A stretch of DNA of 64,000 nucleotides, taken from contig OY979724.1 in NCBI GenBank assembly GCA_963855995.1, positions 3,630,858-3,694,857 on the forward strand, in the 5' to 3' direction. Below, piece after piece: positions 34,297-49,200 of this stretch. The notes below the pieces were generated by a model that made no database searches, had not been told where the DNA came from, and saw only the letters and a list, made by a program, of their open reading frames with translations. The translations under genes were made by a program, and so were the position numbers. This DNA is from Muricea muricata (Eukaryota > Cnidaria > Anthozoa > Malacalcyonacea > Plexauridae). The number at the start of each line of letters is the position of its first letter. Positions within the stretch are counted from its first letter, which is position 1.

Positions 34297-37200
34297 ATGG
34301 CAAATTTCGATGTAGACATGGCTTACCAGGATTTGTTGGAAGGTAGGATTATTTTAACGAACAACTTCATGTAGTTCTAACATCGTTGCTATTCAAAAGC
34401 CGATTAAACAATTAATTAACCACCCTGCAAGGGTCATGATCGTTTTGGTTGACATATTCGCAGCGACAAAATGTAATTCTACAACTCCAAATCCATATTT
34501 GACCCATAAAATTTGATACAAATACGGCGATCCAAGACTTGTATTTTTACAATCACGTTCTCTATTATGTTTGTATTTTTATTGCAAATTCAGTCAGGTA
34601 TTTTGGGTGTATTTTTATTAGAAGTATGTGTTGAGGGCATGCATGCTTCATAAATGTATGGATGTGGGTACAGCCCATGTAATTGAAATATTCCCCTCCC
34701 AACCCTTCATGTAATATTTAACATACGAGCACGAGTGCTTTATCAGAGCACGAATTGCGAGTATTTTAAAAAGCTTCAAAAACGTTCCATTTTATATCCA
34801 TCTTGTTAGTTTGTTTGCGAAAGAAATTTCAATATAGATGTGGTATAAGCCGAACTATACCGATAGTCCTTTACATGCTTCGCGCTCGGGGAAAAATAAT
34901 GGACATGCCCTAAAAACCCAGAACTGAAAAATGCAAACTGCATGTAGTTAGCATGCAAGCGATACCAGTTTTAGTGAATTTAACCTATAATTTTACCTTA
35001 GCTTAATTAAGAGCAAAACAAAGCCAAAAGAGGGACGTACAACTGCTCGAAACGTTTTTCAAACGATTTATACGTACATTCAATGTATATCTTGTTTGTT
35101 TAAAAGAAAAGATTCAAAACAAACATTTGAACGAAAGTTTTAGACGAGAAATTAATTTTATCCAATACAGACTTACTAATGAACCTCAACAAGCGGTAAA
35201 AAACAACAAAAACAATCAAATCAAAGAATTCTTCAATCTGGTAATCGTCCTTAATTACTATACATCATGCGTCGCATTTCCGCAATACTCATACTTGACC
35301 GTCACTGACCTAAGCTGTAAAAAATACCGCATATATCAAGTAATGAACAGATGAAAGGCTTTGATTTCAAGTCTACACAGCTATTTCAATTAAGGTTGCC
35401 TTTCCAAAAGCCAAACTGTAAACTACGAGCACGCAATGGGCGATGGCTTATCGTTTATTTAGGCCCTGGTGCTCAGCCAGGAATCGCCTTTGTAACAAGT
35501 AAATTTGCCGTCGCAGTTTTACCATGTGCTCGCGACTACTTTAATGAAATAATTCTGAGCTTAGCGGTGAAAATAAGCAATCACCCATCATCCTTTGCGC
35601 GCTCACAGTTTGCGCTTTTGGGAGGACAACCTTAATCGAATTAGCTATGCAAGTTTCGTTGAATATGCAAAGCATCTTAATGACGCGCCGGCTCGACGAC
35701 GCGCCTTCGAAACTGGAAGAGTTTTTTTCTAGAAGACAAAAACTATGAATGCGTTGACCCCGCAGTATTCTCATTTGCGTAGTACAACGACAATACAACG
35801 TCGAACTGAGCATGATTACGTCACTTGAGGAACGGAAAAGCATGCTATGACGCGGAGTGCAATTCAGATCTATCCAGTAACAGATACCACATCGTTGTGG
35901 CGAACAAACTGTTTGTCAGTTGCTAAAACAACCTTCAAACAATTACACTGAAGCAAATTCCAAAAAACCCTTTCCCATACATATATGGGCAACGCATTAG
36001 GACTAATAGAAAGATGACCGGCTGGCCAACTTCCTGAAAATTTACCTCTGATGGCATTTTTTTGTTACAAGTTGCAAACGGGCATTTTCTTCGGGAACTC
36101 TGATTTTATATGTTTCATAATCGGAAATTTAAGAATTTTAAAATGTTTTCTATTGAAAGCACTAAAACTTAATTTCTCCACAGAAATTAGCGATATAACA
36201 TTAGTAGAATCATACTAGTATTCTATTGCAAATGCTGTAATTTGATTGGTTACTCTACTCGCTATCTATTCCTCGATAGATAGTGAGTAGCGAAACAATC
36301 ATCTTCCTATAGAGATTTCTTTTGGGGAAATTGCTTAAAAATCAAATTTTTTGTTGAATATTCCATGTTTGACCTCTGATTCTACTAAAACAATTAGATT
36401 ACTCGCTCTCGATTTCTATGCGGTGATAGTTGATGAGGGCTTCGCCCTCATCAACTATCACCGCATAAGAAATCTCGAGCTCGTAATCTAATTGTTTTAA
36501 AATTAGAATGACTGCAAGAAAGTATATATAAGTTCAATGGGTGGTGCGAACTTTCCAGTCGGCCGTTTTGGAGTAAGGAGTTCAAAATTGGCAAATTCTC
36601 AAACCAGATGGTTCTCGAATTTTCGGTTATGAAACTAAAATTTGCGTTTCCAACATACCCACCTTCCTTATTAATGCATATTATACTCGTATAAAATGTC
36701 AGTTGGCAGCTCGTAACAGAAATGCCATCAAACAAATTTTGGTGTACATTTTCAGGTTTTGACCAACCGTCTATAACACTTAATTGTTGGTGTCTCCACG
36801 CTAAGAGAGAATAGAAGGGTTACTATGATAAAGTTTTCTAACTTATTAGCGTTATTTTGTGCCACATATTTTTTCGGCAAGAAATTTACAAAATAAAACT
36901 ACTGGCATGAAGCTAAAAAAAAATCATGAAAATATTTAACTGCTTTAAATGGCACTAATTGTTTATTAACAGGCCCCTTCTAGCAAGACAAGAGAGCCAA
37001 GTTATTTTTTTATTTGGGCGGAAGCGCATGTGGGAAGCAAATATACATGTACAAACTTCGCAAGACTATATTTTCCGCATTTTATAACATTTCGAAACAA
37101 AACTTTGCATATATTACTATAATTTAATATGCTCTTGATTTCTAGCTGTAAGAATGAATTTCGTTATACCTGCTAGATTTAGTCTGTAGCTATAGAATTA

Positions 37201-40200
37201 TTTATTAATTCGTACATGCAACATCTTGGCAGCGGCGAGAAGGGTCCACTTTTTTTATACACCCCGTATAATTTGCGCTCCTATACTCTATAGCTAATTA
37301 TATTTGCGATCACATAAATCTCGATTTGACGTCCTGAAATTTTAACATAACTACTTAATAAGTAGCGCTAGCTCACAGATTATAGATGACCTCGACGATT
37401 TCTAAGTATCAATGACAATGTAAGAATTAATAGACTGCATGTCATTCTTTTGAGTTCAATTAAAATTTATACGACAATATACGACTATATAAAGTATTCG
37501 ATTTGATCCAAGACCATACAAAATCATTTTCACTCAACTGTACTAGCTATACAACGTGAAATTTACTGAGACGCGTCAGAGATCGATTTAGACGATGCGG
37601 AAGATTTGAATGTTTTGCCGGATCAACAATTGAGGCATTATGTTGTGATTAGAAAATTGAACTTTACCAAAAAGTTCCGCAAGGGCATTTAAATGACTTT
37701 CAAAGTCATATATCAGGAAATTCAAAGACTAAAAAGAGTGGTTAAATCCGTCTCGCTTGGTTTCTGGGCATTTTTGGCGTTGAAAATTTGCATTTAGAGC
37801 ATTATTAAGGTGTTTTTGTTTTCAAATTTAACGACATTCAAGGATATCATTCATGTTTCGTGCGAACCCTGCTGTGCAAATGTACTAATAAACGCTAACA
37901 CGCCCTTCAAGCGCTATTTTTATAATATCGTAGGTACAAAATATGAGTGGTAGTATCAACATTTCATAATTATTGCACTAGTTTAATTTACTTTGGCTGT
38001 CTATTTACTACCTTTTTAGGCCGGGACCCAGTATGATAAAACATACAAAATTTTCCAAAAAAAGAACAACATTAAATCGTGCACTCATCCATGCCACTAT
38101 GAGTTGAGGTTGCGTCATAGATATCTCATATACACTAGATAGCGGATCTGTATATCAAAAAGTGAAACCAAAATTCTCAGCGGTATCCCCTCATAACAAC
38201 AGGCGGCAGCCATATTGATCGTTCCCACTCATCAAAAAAATGCTACAGAAAACACTATACTTTCGCCATTTGTGTATTAAATACTTTTTAGCTGCATAAA
38301 AGAGGACTTATTGTCAACTTTGTCCATCTCACAATTACGCATGTGCACAACCCACAGACACGCAATTTATTCAGACGCTTAAGGCCCCTTCTCCCCTTTT
38401 GCTCTCGTCTTTCGCAACGCGAGCACTGTGAGGAATTTTTGAGATTTTGAAAACCAGATTTGTCATGGCCCAACATATTGGCTTGTCGAAAATCAATAAC
38501 ACATTTGGTATGCTTTCTTCTTATTTGATGCATTACTGTTTATTATTTTTTGTCATTTATCTATCTTGTATTTCGTTCCTCTATCTTTCTAAACATGTGC
38601 CAGCCCCTATTCCTCGCTGACGAGTCGACGAAGGACGAAACGCCGCGTACGGGGATATCTGCTTTACACACATGAAAATTCCTTCTTTCATTCCTTCTAC
38701 TAACTTTTTACATTATCTCCTACAAGCTTTTTTGTATAACAGACCAGTATATGTCTTGTCCCGTCGCATTTCGTGTTTAATACACTACATGACGTCTAGC
38801 TATTTTTTACTCGTTACATACTCATTGTTACTGTTGTTACAAAATTTTGCCCATTTTACTTGATACTAATACAGTTTCTATTACCTATTTAATTATTCCC
38901 ATTTCTACATATTGTTTTTTACCCTCCCTGTCTCATATATTTACATTTAGTCACTCTGGCCTGACCTGCCCTCATGCTATATCATATTTCATATTACATG
39001 TAGACTACCCCTTTATGAACAAAGGGACTGTTGTCACAGAATATTATTTTATTTTGCTAGACACCAATATGGTTCATATTACCTAATACTTAATAAAAAA
39101 TAATGCAAACGATTTTGAAGCACTGCTTATGTGAATGAAAGCTAACCCGAAAAACCGAATACTAGCTACTATTATCATGTTACTGTGACGTCACCCGTGA
39201 CTTGGTATATGGCGCATTAACCCACGAAGGTCCGAAAGATAAACTGTCTTTGTGTCTGCAACTACCTGGGAAAATATCTCAAACGTGGTAGCTCGGACTG
39301 GCGAGTCTGGGTAGTAATTATACGATAATCTGTTGAAATTTGTACTAAAGATCACAAACCTGCTGGTCTAGTATACAATAAGCTGTTGTGGTTTGTGCCT
39401 GAACTACCTGAATAACGTATCTCAAACGTGGTGGTCCAGTGTAGGTAGTATTCTACAATAAGATCTCGTGGTTTGTCTCTGAACTACATAAAACTACTCT
39501 ATAGTGCAGATATAGTATTCTACAATAAACTGTATTGGTTGTCTCAAAAGTGGCGGTCAAGTGTAGGTAGTATTCTACAATAAGCTGTCGTGGTTTGTGT
39601 CTGAATTAAAAATATTAGCTTAACATTATTGACTTAGATATCTCAGACGTGGAGCCCAATGGCCATGCAGTGGGGAAAATTCTACAAACAGAACCAGAAT
39701 GTGTCTAGACTAAAAATCATCAGCCGTATACAATTAGGGATCTATTGTACTTCATGCATAGTAGTATGATATATTTAACGACAATGTTATGAAATAATAC
39801 TAAAATTTGTATATATGAAGGGCATGATAAAAGATAAACGTTGCTAAACCATGGCTGATGACAATAACATTAAAAAAACATGCGTATAAGCCAACAACCA
39901 AAGAATTTTTCAAACACAGAGTGTGTAAAACTATAGTTACTCAATATCATATAACAAGATGTTGAAATAATTCTTTCGTAGTCGAAAAGAATTGGGTTTT
40001 AACTCGGAATTTTACGATACCTTTGAATTATTGTGCAACACTAGTGCAATTTTCCATTTTTCGATCGTATTGTTGATTTTCCCTATAAACAAAAAATTGT
40101 CAAATTTAATTCACGAATGGAAGTAAATTTGAACAGACTTCGACCGATAGTTACCATTAGGTTCGACTACTGTTTCGGTATAGAGATATTCAAATATTGA

Positions 40201-43200
40201 GAACGCTAGAGCAGTCGAAAGTTCGATCAATTGTTACATATCCTGTATTTGAGAAATAGAATAGGACAGGCGGGCAGGGGGGGGGGGGTTGCATTGGTAT
40301 TTGATACTGTTATGCTTGATAATTGTTATATACGTAATACATTTGCATAAAGTATAAAATAATAAATAAAAACTAGAACCATCATGTAATGCATACCCGC
40401 CGAAAGTCTCAAGGCAGACTTGCGCGCAGGTAATTGCGTACTAAAACAAATCACAACAATAAGTCGTAACAAATAAGGCGCATTTTACACAACAATCACG
40501 CAAATCCATAACATATCACGCAAACAAGCCATTATACTAAAAACTGACGACTTCCTTATCGAGACCACAAAGCATGCTGGAACGAGCGTTGGAAAGCGCA
40601 CGACAGAGACTTGGAACGAACAGTGCAAACAACTTTTGGGGCTTTTCCTTAGAGATAACGAGACACCTTTTAATATCTATTTTCTTGACCCAATTTTTAC
40701 TTTTAAAGTTTCTCGCCACCTCCAATTAACAATCGATGGATGTTTTGCGGTGCCGAAAAAGAAAATGGCTAATTCATTAAGCTTTAAACACGTCAAAAGC
40801 GACGCGGCCATTCAACTACTCTTGCCCGTTCACCGTTTCTATAACAAGAAAAATCTATCCATTAAGTTTACAACAAAATACTTCGTCAGATGAAATATTA
40901 TACGCGCTCAAAATGGCGACATATCTTTAACGCAAAATCGCAGATTATTCATCTCTAATGACGCTGATGTTGACGTAGATTGATGTCAGTTCGCTGGCTT
41001 GCGCCCGTCAATCATGATAGGGGCCAATGCCATGAATTAATCTACCAGACTTGTAAAGTATTGATATGATAAGTCTAAACAACCACGGAAGGTAAAAACA
41101 ATGGAAACTTGACAACAGTTTTACGTCATTAACAGACGTACAACTTAAAAAAAAGCACGTAAGCGCTCGAAGCTGTGTTCTCGTGAGACGTGGACTCGAC
41201 CCTCGAAGCGACCTCGTTGATATTTTATGCGCGAAGCCGATTTTCCACCAGACACTAGCGAATATTTTTCGCACGAAGCAGAAGAATATTTTTGTGCCCA
41301 AACCAGTGAAATCTATAATACTGGAACGATAACCCTAGCTAAAAGCTGGCTGTTTGGAAATAGTTTTAGCACAATTTTCCCAAAAAGACTGGGTAGTGAT
41401 AAAGAATTAATATTTCATGAAAAATTGATAAATACATGTTTAATTAAGCACTGTCTGTATACACTGATACATAATGATCCATAATGATAGACAAAATCGG
41501 CTGACTTTTGTTTATCCACAATTCACCACAGGAGACTAGGATAAGCAAAACGCCCTTTGAAATCCGTTATTCTGTGCCTGTGGAGACAAAATTTTTATTG
41601 GGAAAAGATGGAAGTGCATATTCTAGGTCCAAATACGACCATGTTACACACAAGGCAATTTTTCCTGCAACTTGGCTTATGTAATGCGACACTTGCATGA
41701 ATTCGAAGAAACCACAAGTATTAACCTCTGCCAGCATAATTATTTCGCACATTACTTATCATACGTATCTCATGTTTCCAATATTATCTATAATTTTTAT
41801 GTAAATCGCGCATTTTTGTAAAAAAATGTTATACACTGCAATTAATTCGTTTCACATTCTTTTGCAATATAAGGACCACTGCATGCATTGGACGAACAAT
41901 CCAATATTTTTTACACAATATAATGACGTACTAGTTTCGATTGCAATCAAACCTACTTAGTAAAGATATAAAAAATAAGGCATGGATCACCACTTAAGGA
42001 AAATCTCTACATTTAAATATTAGTTAGAAATTCAACACGTGAAATGCAGCAGAGAGTCAATACAATAGAGACACGAAAGTGATACACACAGGACTTTCGA
42101 TTTCCGTTTTGTCCAGCGGGGGCGGCAGCCAGAAAACCAAGATTAATCCTGTTTTAGGCAAACTGGATATCTCTACATTTCAATGTTAGTTAGAAATTCA
42201 GCAGATGAAATGCAGCCGAGATTCAATACAATAGAGACACGAAAGCGGTGCATATAGGACTTTCGATTTCCGTCGTGCCCAGGGAGGGCGGCAGCCAGAA
42301 AACCAAGATTAATCCTGTTTTATGCAAATTGGATATCTCTACATTTCAATGTTAGTTAGAAATTCAGCAGATGAAATGCAGCCGAGATTCAATACAATAG
42401 AGACACGAAAGCGGTGCATATAGGACTTTCGATTTCCGTCGTGCCCAGGGAGGGCGGCAGCCAGAAAACCAAGATTAATCCTGTTTTAGGCAAACTGGAT
42501 ATCTCTACATTTCAATGTTAGTTAGAAATTCAGCAGATGAAATGCAGCCGAGATTCAATACAATAGAGACACGAAAGCGGTGCATATAGGACTTTCGATT
42601 TCCGTCGTGCCCAGGGAGGGCGGCAGCCAGAAAACCAAGATTAATCCTGTTTTAGGCAAACTGGATATCTCTACATTTCAATGTTAGTTAGAAATTCAGC
42701 AGATGAAATGCAGCCGAGATTCAATACAATAGAGACACGAAAGCGGTGCATATAGGACTTTCGATTTCCGTCGTGCCCAGGGAGGGCGGCAGCCAGAAAA
42801 CCAAGATTAATCCTGTTTTATGCAAACTGGATATCTCTACATTTCAATGTTAGTTAGAAATTCAGCAGATGAAATGCAGCCCAGATTCAATACAATAGAG
42901 ACACGAAAGCGGTGCATATAGGACTTTCGATTTCCGTCGTGCCCAGAGAGGGCGGCAGCCAGAAAACCAAAATTAATCCTGTTTTATGCAAACTGGATAT
43001 CTCTACATTTCAATGTTAGTTAGAAATTCAGGAGAAGAAATGCAGCCGAGATTCAATACAACAGAGACACGAAAGCGGTGCACATAGGACTTTCGATTTC
43101 CGTCGTGCCCAGGGAGGGGGGGGGGGCAGCCAGAAAACCAAAATTAATCCTGTTTTAGACAAACTTTGTCCTAAATTTGTGCAGAATAAAGTAATTAAAA

Positions 43201-46200
43201 ATGAACTGCATGTTGACCTGGTCAAACGGCAACAAAAGAAACAAGCATACACACATTCATCTGATAAAATAAAAACTTCCAACTCAGATCTGATTGGGAA
43301 AGTGCCACGGTGAACCAATAAGGAAGTACCTTTACTGCACCCGTGAAATTTTGAACTAAAATAGCTACTAACACGATCAGTTGAGTGCGCTTTCAAAGGA
43401 CCATTCCCCAATTAGACAAACTTTTAAATTCGAAAACAAACTTTAGCACAGTTAGAAAGAGCTGCCTAAATTTAGTGGAATTGTGAAGTTTGGTTGTAAA
43501 ATATTGTAAAATGTTGAAAATGCAGTAAATTAAGTAAAGTTGTCGAATTTTGTATACTTTTGCATTACGTGAGAAAAATTACGTGAGAAAAATTACAGTA
43601 ATACAAAAGTATACAAAATTCGCAAACTTTACAAGACTATCTTTTCCACATTTCATAATATTTTTCAACCAAACATGAAAATTAGTATGCTCTTACGGCT
43701 GTGCTAATTGATTTTCCGAACTCAAAAGTTTGTCTAATAGGGGAATTCTAAAACTGAATTTAAAGCTTGGTTCTCATATGTCACCGACGATCATTGCCTG
43801 TGATCACTCTTGAATAAAATCCTTTGTTGATTATCTCCTTGAATGATTACCGACGATGAATCACCGACATACGTAGACCAGGCTCAACAAAAAAGCCGTG
43901 ACGAAGATATATATAGACCTGCCAGGACCAAGCAAGTTCAAAACAATTTAGGACGGCGGTGGGTTTTTCACTTTTATTCCGTCTAACCGAAACAAATATT
44001 GCTAGGCGGTATATATGAATATAAAAACTCAAGAAAAGCTTAGCGATGGCATGTTCTGGAAACAAGTTAATAAATCCTGATGAAAGATGGTCACAAGCAT
44101 GACATCTGCTCGTCTCAGATATTTTTTGAGGCACGTTTCACTAAAACAATGATGTCATGATGCAGGCTATGCTATATAACCGGCACTTGTTTAAAAAGAA
44201 AGAATACTAGATTTCAGATAGTTTCATTTTGTCATCATTATATAGTAGCTACAAATTTTGCTCGGCTGCAAACTGGTCTTGGATCATGCAGACCTATATA
44301 CCGAGTTCTCAATAATTTAGAAACTGGTGTTTAAATGGACGAGTAGAAAATTGTAGACAAGGTATAATTATTTTATGCTTTTACATGCAAGACGCAAATT
44401 TTAATCAATGCCCGGGTTTCATGTGACGTCATAGATTTCAGTGGGGTTACTTTATGAAAGGGGACCGAGTCATCAAAGCGAATTCGATGTTCATGGTGGG
44501 TGCAATGTCACATCATTTGCTCACTTTAGTACAGCATAACCACCAGTACAGTTGAGGTTTGTCGCCATCCAGACTCACAGCATAATAGCGTAGCGAAACC
44601 CAAGATAAGGAAGCTGAAAAAATTTTGAATCTACTGAAAATTTCGTTGATAATTCTTGTATTAAGCACATTTTCACCGTTGCTTCCACGTTCCTAAGAAT
44701 TTGGTTAAAGGCCCTATACTATAGTAGGCCTGGCTTTACATTGATATAGCTACACTCCCTACAGTAATCGCCTATTATGCTTAGTAAAACAAAAGTCTAA
44801 ATTGAAAGCTATTGAAATGACGTTTGACCTGGTGTTTATTTGGTGTAAATAGCTTATACTGAACCCGAGATACGGTTTCGCAAAGTGATCCGTCACCGGT
44901 GACCGACTTTGGTAGGGCCCGGCGAGGTGTTAAAGCAACTTTTTAAGTTTTTTTTACACTGTATATAGTTACCAAGATAATTTTAAAACAGCTCTCCCGC
45001 GCCTCGGAAAGCTTATTTAAAAAAATGTCGCAGGATTTGCAATAATTTTTGACCGCTTGCTATTTCGTATGTCGCTTTGGCTCTGTATAGTGCAATTCGA
45101 TGAGCATCAGTTCGACCACAAATTTCTAACTAATCAAAATCGCGACGATTACATCCCGTCACAACATAGGATGGCACCATAATCGTGAAACGACATAAGA
45201 GTTAAGCATCTCAACGAGCAAATAAAGAACACTTTGCCAGCAAAATGCATAATATGTGTAATTGTCAGGAAGTCCAAGTGTTATTGGAAAGTCTAAAAAG
45301 TGAGTGGGCGAATATAGTTAGCGCAGCTGCAGGAATATGATGGCAGGCACTAGAAAGAAATAGAAAACCGACACGTAAGATCTAGACCATCATAATTTTC
45401 AAACCCCGAGACACATCTATATCGATAAAATTCACCATGAAGTAGTCACGCCTCTCTGAACACGAACACTTCTTTTTCATGCCAAGTATGGCACGGAAAG
45501 TGTGTAATATCAGTCTCGCCCACCACCACCAAGCGTCGCTTCCTCCAATTCCATATCAAATATTTAATCTTCGCGTTTACTATTTTTATTGTGCCTGTGT
45601 ACTCAGGTGGAAATTATATTTGTGATGTTACTTTTAGTGTAAATATTTTCCCAACACTCGTAGCAAAGCGCACGAAAAAAATTGAAATGTTTGCAAAACC
45701 AATTGGTACACGTATAAGACATGACGAGTTGTCTTCAAGTTTGCTAGCTTGGTCACGTTCCGACATTTCGAAACTTTACAGCAACACGTGACAGTTGTGG
45801 TGTTACACTGAATTGTCACTTGGGAAGCTGGAAAGTATGTTGGCCGCGGTGGGAATCGAACCAACGACCATTGGAATGCTACCCGAATATGCTCTACCAA
45901 CTGAGCTACGTGGTCAGGTACTGGCCCACGTGTCGGCATGACGATTTGGCAGCTATTGCCCGCCTATTGGGCAAGCTTTCCAAATCGTAGTCTCGATTCA
46001 AGTGTGGATTTAGAGTTATAAAACAAACGTTACTAAGTGTAGCTGAAAAGCTTCAGAACTTTGACACGTGATCAAGCAAGCACATTGAAAGACGTATGCA
46101 GTGCACCAATTGATTTCGTAAACATCTGAATTTTTTTTTTATTTGCTTTGCCAGGAGTCCTGGGAAAATATTTAAACTCGGCTCACGTGTATTCCAATCT

Positions 46201-49200
46201 CCTTTCAGTGGGTAAAATAAAAAAAAAACATATGGCTCACGTGGATATGGTTTCGAAAGCTGTTTTATCAACATTATTTGAATCAATCGAGCCCCGCATG
46301 CGTTAAAAACTGAAAACCTTATATTTATACTAAAGCAGATCCTAATCTCGCCAAGAAGTAACAATACTACCAGTTCACTTGCTAAATATATGTCTAAAAT
46401 ATTTCGTACATATTTCAAAAATCGACGCAATACACTATATAGTCATATATAATAACATAAGAATCGTGGTAGCTACAATCTGACGCCATAGCCCATAGGT
46501 TCAAGTAGTTAATGTAATATCTTGTATGGACGGTGAAAATAATATCCCATGTTAATGCAAGTGACGCGTGTAATTTGTTGTTGCCAGTCTGTTAGATGAT
46601 TTGGATGCATTTATATATGCCTATATTTATGTATTGTTATATATTTTAGCACCATGTTGAAATAAATGATTTTATTATCATTAATTCATGTTGCGATATG
46701 ATTAGCTAACATCTGCGTGCTGATCAAGAGAACGTCGGGATAAGTACTTTAGACGAAGCACGACGTGGCGAGCGAATGCCTTTTAACGGGATTAAACCTA
46801 CAAAGAATCCAGTGCAAAATGCTGACGTTTTTCTGCTATTCATGTCACTGGGTACCAGTGAATGACTCTCAACGCATCTGCTTTAGCTATATCTCCTTAC
46901 TACACATGCAGACAGTTGCACGTACAATTTAGTTCAAAATTATTTTTTTATCAAGAAGTGACTTTTCTACCTTCCAACTTTCACTATACTTCAAACCATA
47001 AACTAACAGAATTTGACGTTTTAAGCGAAGAAGCTCTCAGTTGCAGCAGGCAGCCCGGCAGCTGTTTCGAGAAAAGGCCCTGGGTCTGAGGTACTGAGAG
47101 AACCCATAGCTTTATCTCTTATGTGTGCTTTTAACTTCACTGCCTACACTGCCTAGTTCAATAATTTTTTACAATCATTGATAAGAAAATGCCTCAAGTC
47201 ATAGTGTCTCGAACTATGTGCAAGGTTGCCAGTGTCGGACGTTCAGTCAAAAGCACACGGAAACATCTTTCATTCACTACCTTTGAATTGCACGTCAGCC
47301 ATGCTGGAGGTGAAATGCACGAAATAATATTTTCATTGATGATTCTACTGTACCACCAGATAGTGCTGCTCGCCCACTCTGGCTGGTGGTACAAAAGAAC
47401 TGTCTCGGGATATTGGCAGTGACTTCCTTTCGAACGAACACCTCGAAACTTCGAACTCTGTTTGTATCGTTCCATTCGGGTAGTGAAAGATCTAGAACTT
47501 ATATTTTCGTGTGAAAACACCTGTTACGAGGCCTTCTGGGGATCAACTCAGCTTTTGCGCGAGGGCCTCGAAACCAAGCGAGATCTTCTAATCAGTGAAT
47601 GCTCAAATGAGTGAATACATTTTACTTTTAAGTCTTTATTTTAAATAATTAACAATACAATGAGTTGGTACGGGAAAGTAGGAGTTCCATTCAATCCCTA
47701 TCCAAGACTGATCACTCGGCACTAATACAGGTGGATATATTTAGGTTGAATGACGTAGGAGATTGTGAAATGTACATTAATTAATCTAACAATAAGACAT
47801 TTGGACGCCTGTTCCATTTGCTTTACAAACATATTTTAACATTCAAATGAATTTGAGGATTTGAGTGACGCAATGAATATTAAAACAGAAATAAATACAT
47901 GTTTCATAACACACCTTAAGATTTCATGACGGCCCGTTCTATGTTGAATGAAATTGGTAGCTAATCGCTATCGTAGCATTTTACAAAGCACGGTGATCTA
48001 GGCAAAGGTACCTGAATTATATGTCTCGCTGATAACTTACTGTCGGTTGATTACCAAATATATTCTCAATAAAGGTACTGTTGAACTGTATTCCCTATAT
48101 ACTGTGGCTGAACTATATAGAAACTTCTATGAGGAGGGAGGGACGGGCGAATCAATGTAATTGTTTTACTACAATAATGCACGAGAGCGAGTAATCTAAT
48201 TGTTATAGCAGAACCAAAGATGCGATGGTGAGTATATAAGATCTAATTGTTTTACCACGACCATGCAGGAATCAACCACAAAATATTCTGCAACATAGCT
48301 CATTAGTTGCCGAGATGAACGAGCTTTTTTTAAAAAAAGGGGTACGAAAATTATTCTTTTGCTACTTGCTATCTATCGAGGAGTAGACACAGAAAATAAT
48401 TAAATCATCCAAACATGAAAGTACAGCATTATTTGCAATATAGTATATACTTAGTGTAAATCTATATTAAAAATCCGGCAAAGCAAGTTGAAAGTGTTAC
48501 AGTCAACAGTTGCTATATAACCATGATACAGCTAGGCCTAGCTTTGACAATAAGAAAACAATGCTCCTACATTTTAAGGTATAACAGACAGAAGAACAAA
48601 AGAACGGTATGGCTAAAATATAAAACAATTCAGTTTATATATGTATATAAATTTTGAATAATGCAGTTGTTATGTAATCATTACATAACCACGAGCCGGA
48701 CAATTTGAGGAAAATAAAAAAGTAAATTTACACATGTTGAATGCACTGATTGTAACAAAAATTATATATTAAATTATATGATCATAAAAAGCTCAAAGCT
48801 GTTTGTTATACCTAAGAAACAAGGCTGCTTTGAAATCCTGTCTAAAAATAATATTCTGTAATTTTTTACAATACTTCTGGTGCTCAATAAGAAGCATTGA
48901 ACCATAGTATGTCATTATAAAGCACAATTTCAAGTCTTTTTTTCTGTAAAACCCCCATCCTGTTCAGCTGTTACAAGGTCAAATCCATATAACCTTGGTT
49001 CATGTCATTGTCAATCTTCGTCATTAAATCATTAAATCATTAAAAAAAAACAAGTTCTTTGTCATATAAATCCATTATTAGTTATATGTATTTGTAGACT
49101 TTATTAATATACATAATGTGTGGGAGTGGTGTTACACTATTGGTTAAACTATTCCGGCACCAGAATGGCGGTCAAAGCTTCCCTTCAAACACAATTATAT

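Noticed and set aside
42003..43164. CRISPR-like array
   Set aside because: Units are contiguous 166-bp repeats without unique spacers, in a eukaryotic intron.
43028..43411. 127-codon minus-strand ORF
   Set aside because: Largely made of the 166-bp tandem repeat and its flank; no domain and no splice partners.
45840..45918. A functional tRNA gene on the minus strand
   Set aside because: Anticodon stem mismatch and a tail homologous to the SINE at 28.3 kb; read as a SINE copy.
46053..46430. 125-codon minus-strand ORF
   Set aside because: Composition-driven (AT-rich, poly-T and poly-A runs) with no recognisable motif.
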